From NCBI GenBank assembly GCA_032433765.1, contig JAVIAB010000160.1, positions 603,860-667,859 on the forward strand: a stretch of 64,000 bases of DNA, given 5' to 3'. This DNA comes from Megaustenia siamemsis. Taxonomy: Eukaryota; Mollusca; Gastropoda; Stylommatophora; Ariophantidae. The notes under the pieces are model-generated. The model saw only the letters and a program-made list of their open reading frames with translations, did no database searches and had not been told where the DNA came from. A program made the translations under genes and the position numbers. This document shows positions 63,083 through 64,000 of the stretch, in pieces (the stretch's first letter is position 1; the number at the start of each line of letters is the position of its first letter).

Positions 63083-64000
63083 TCATCATCTTCATGAAGT
63101 ACCGGGCCTAGTGGCGTAGGTGATCATGTCTCTCCACAACTTTTTATCTCAGCAGCTATCTATCATTTCTGTTGTTGACCTTCAGCCAAGATACTCTCTT
63201 AATCTGTCTGTTATTTTTTCTCTTTGCTTCCCTCTATCTCTTCGTCCCTCAATTTTTCCAGTTGTTACAATATATTCAAGTTGTTCTCTTCTCATTACAT
63301 GGCCAAAAAATGATGATTGTCTCTTCCTAATATTGGAAATTAGCTCTCTTTTTGCTTTGACCTCTCTCAGAACCTCTTCATTACTCTTCTTAGCTGTCCA
63401 TGGTATTCTCAATATTCTTCTGTAAAACCACATTTCTACAGACTCCAGTGATTTTCTTGTCTGTTGTCCTATTGTCCATGACTCGCATCCGTATGTTAAG
63501 ACTGGCTCTAAGTAATATTTAAGAACTCTTTTTCTTGTTTCTATTGTCAAAAATGGATTGCATAGTATTTTCCTCATTTTTTGGAAAGCTGCTTTTGCCT
63601 GAACCATTCTGCATCTCACCTCTTTTGTACATCTTCCGTCTGAGGTTAACAAAGTTCCCAAATATTTAAATTCATTTACCTGTTTTAATATTGTTCCACT
63701 TGTCTTTATTTTGCACTGAGTTGATGTCTTTTTCTTTGTTGTTACCATTATCTCTGTCTTTTTGCTATTAAGGCTGATTCCTTTATTTTTGCTTTCTTTC
63801 ACTATAATGTCCAACATTTCTTGTAACTCATTTTCACTCTTAGCGATTAAGACTGTATCATCAGCATACTTTAGATTATTTATATTATGACCTCCAATTG
63901 TTATTCCAGGCATGCCCCTTATGGATCATAAAATAATCTCACTATAAATATTAAACAAATCTGGTGACAGCACACAACCTTGTCTAACACCCTGTTTTAT
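63083..64000 (-). mobile_element. LINE, copy 2 (runs off the window), with a nonsense mutation in the RT domain
   Basis: Aligned with the first LINE at a shift of 7282 bp (55838 corresponds to 63120), the two are almost identical over about 900 bp. I saw only about five substitutions. Three cluster at 63602-63612, where a methyl-arginine-rich patch reads RCRMVQ in place of RRRMAQ. One turns an arginine codon (TCT on the plus strand at 56644-56646) into a stop (TCA at 63926-63928). That stop lies between RT motif B and YADD, so this copy cannot make full-length RT. It shares the two premature TGAs and the tail of copy 1, so those changes predate the duplication. The 5' part is outside the window. 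Confidence 0.9.

Overview
This window is animal (metazoan) nuclear DNA, not bacterial or viral. The evidence is a spliced Krüppel-like transcription factor gene, at least eight pieces of non-LTR retrotransposons (LINEs), and about thirty tandem-repeat arrays that by my tally fill roughly 51 of the 64 kb (about 80%). The KLF2/4-type gene and this style of LINE would suit an invertebrate, perhaps a mollusc or other lophotrochozoan, but nothing here fixes the phylum.

Layout. 1-1.2 kb: two decayed LINE 3' ends, one on each strand. 1.26-1.42 kb: a compact promoter with CCAAT boxes, two perfect MEF2-type motifs and a TATA box. 1.54-1.56 kb: the short first coding exon of the KLF gene. 1.56-11.07 kb: its first intron, almost all minisatellite (29-31, 23, 24 and 43-bp units) with one young LINE fragment that has a 13-bp target-site duplication. 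11.07-12.19 kb: the main KLF exon, with an acidic activation motif, a SUMO-type site and three C2H2 fingers, broken by one frameshift near 11.66-11.74 kb. 12.2-22.35 kb: a patchwork of short arrays, one of which (18.54-19.49 kb) is an amplified piece of a LINE coding end. 22.35-32.63 kb: one 10-kb array of 35-37-bp units with nested higher-order duplications. 32.7-38.2 kb: smaller arrays. 38.29-48.43 kb: a second 10-kb array of exact 42-bp units. 48.6-51.35 kb: two smaller arrays. 51.4-64 kb: a composite macro-repeat of a 33-bp satellite with a nearly complete LINE inside it. The whole composite is duplicated at about 7.3-7.8 kb, and the second LINE runs off the window.

The only convincing host protein-coding gene is the KLF2/4 homologue. 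Other long open frames, including one of 3,532 codons at 37.8-48.4 kb, are by-products of arrays whose unit lacks a stop in that frame.

The most interesting structure is the relationship between genes, LINEs and arrays. One array looks amplified from the intron's own 3' splice-site region and another from the end of a LINE reading frame. Several LINE ends abut arrays, and two arrays are joined at a short shared word. Several arrays carry one copy per unit of a known regulatory core (SOX, forkhead, nuclear-receptor half-site, CACCC, splice donor). Those motif matches are read directly, but any function is inference, and chance matches are expected when many arrays are inspected.
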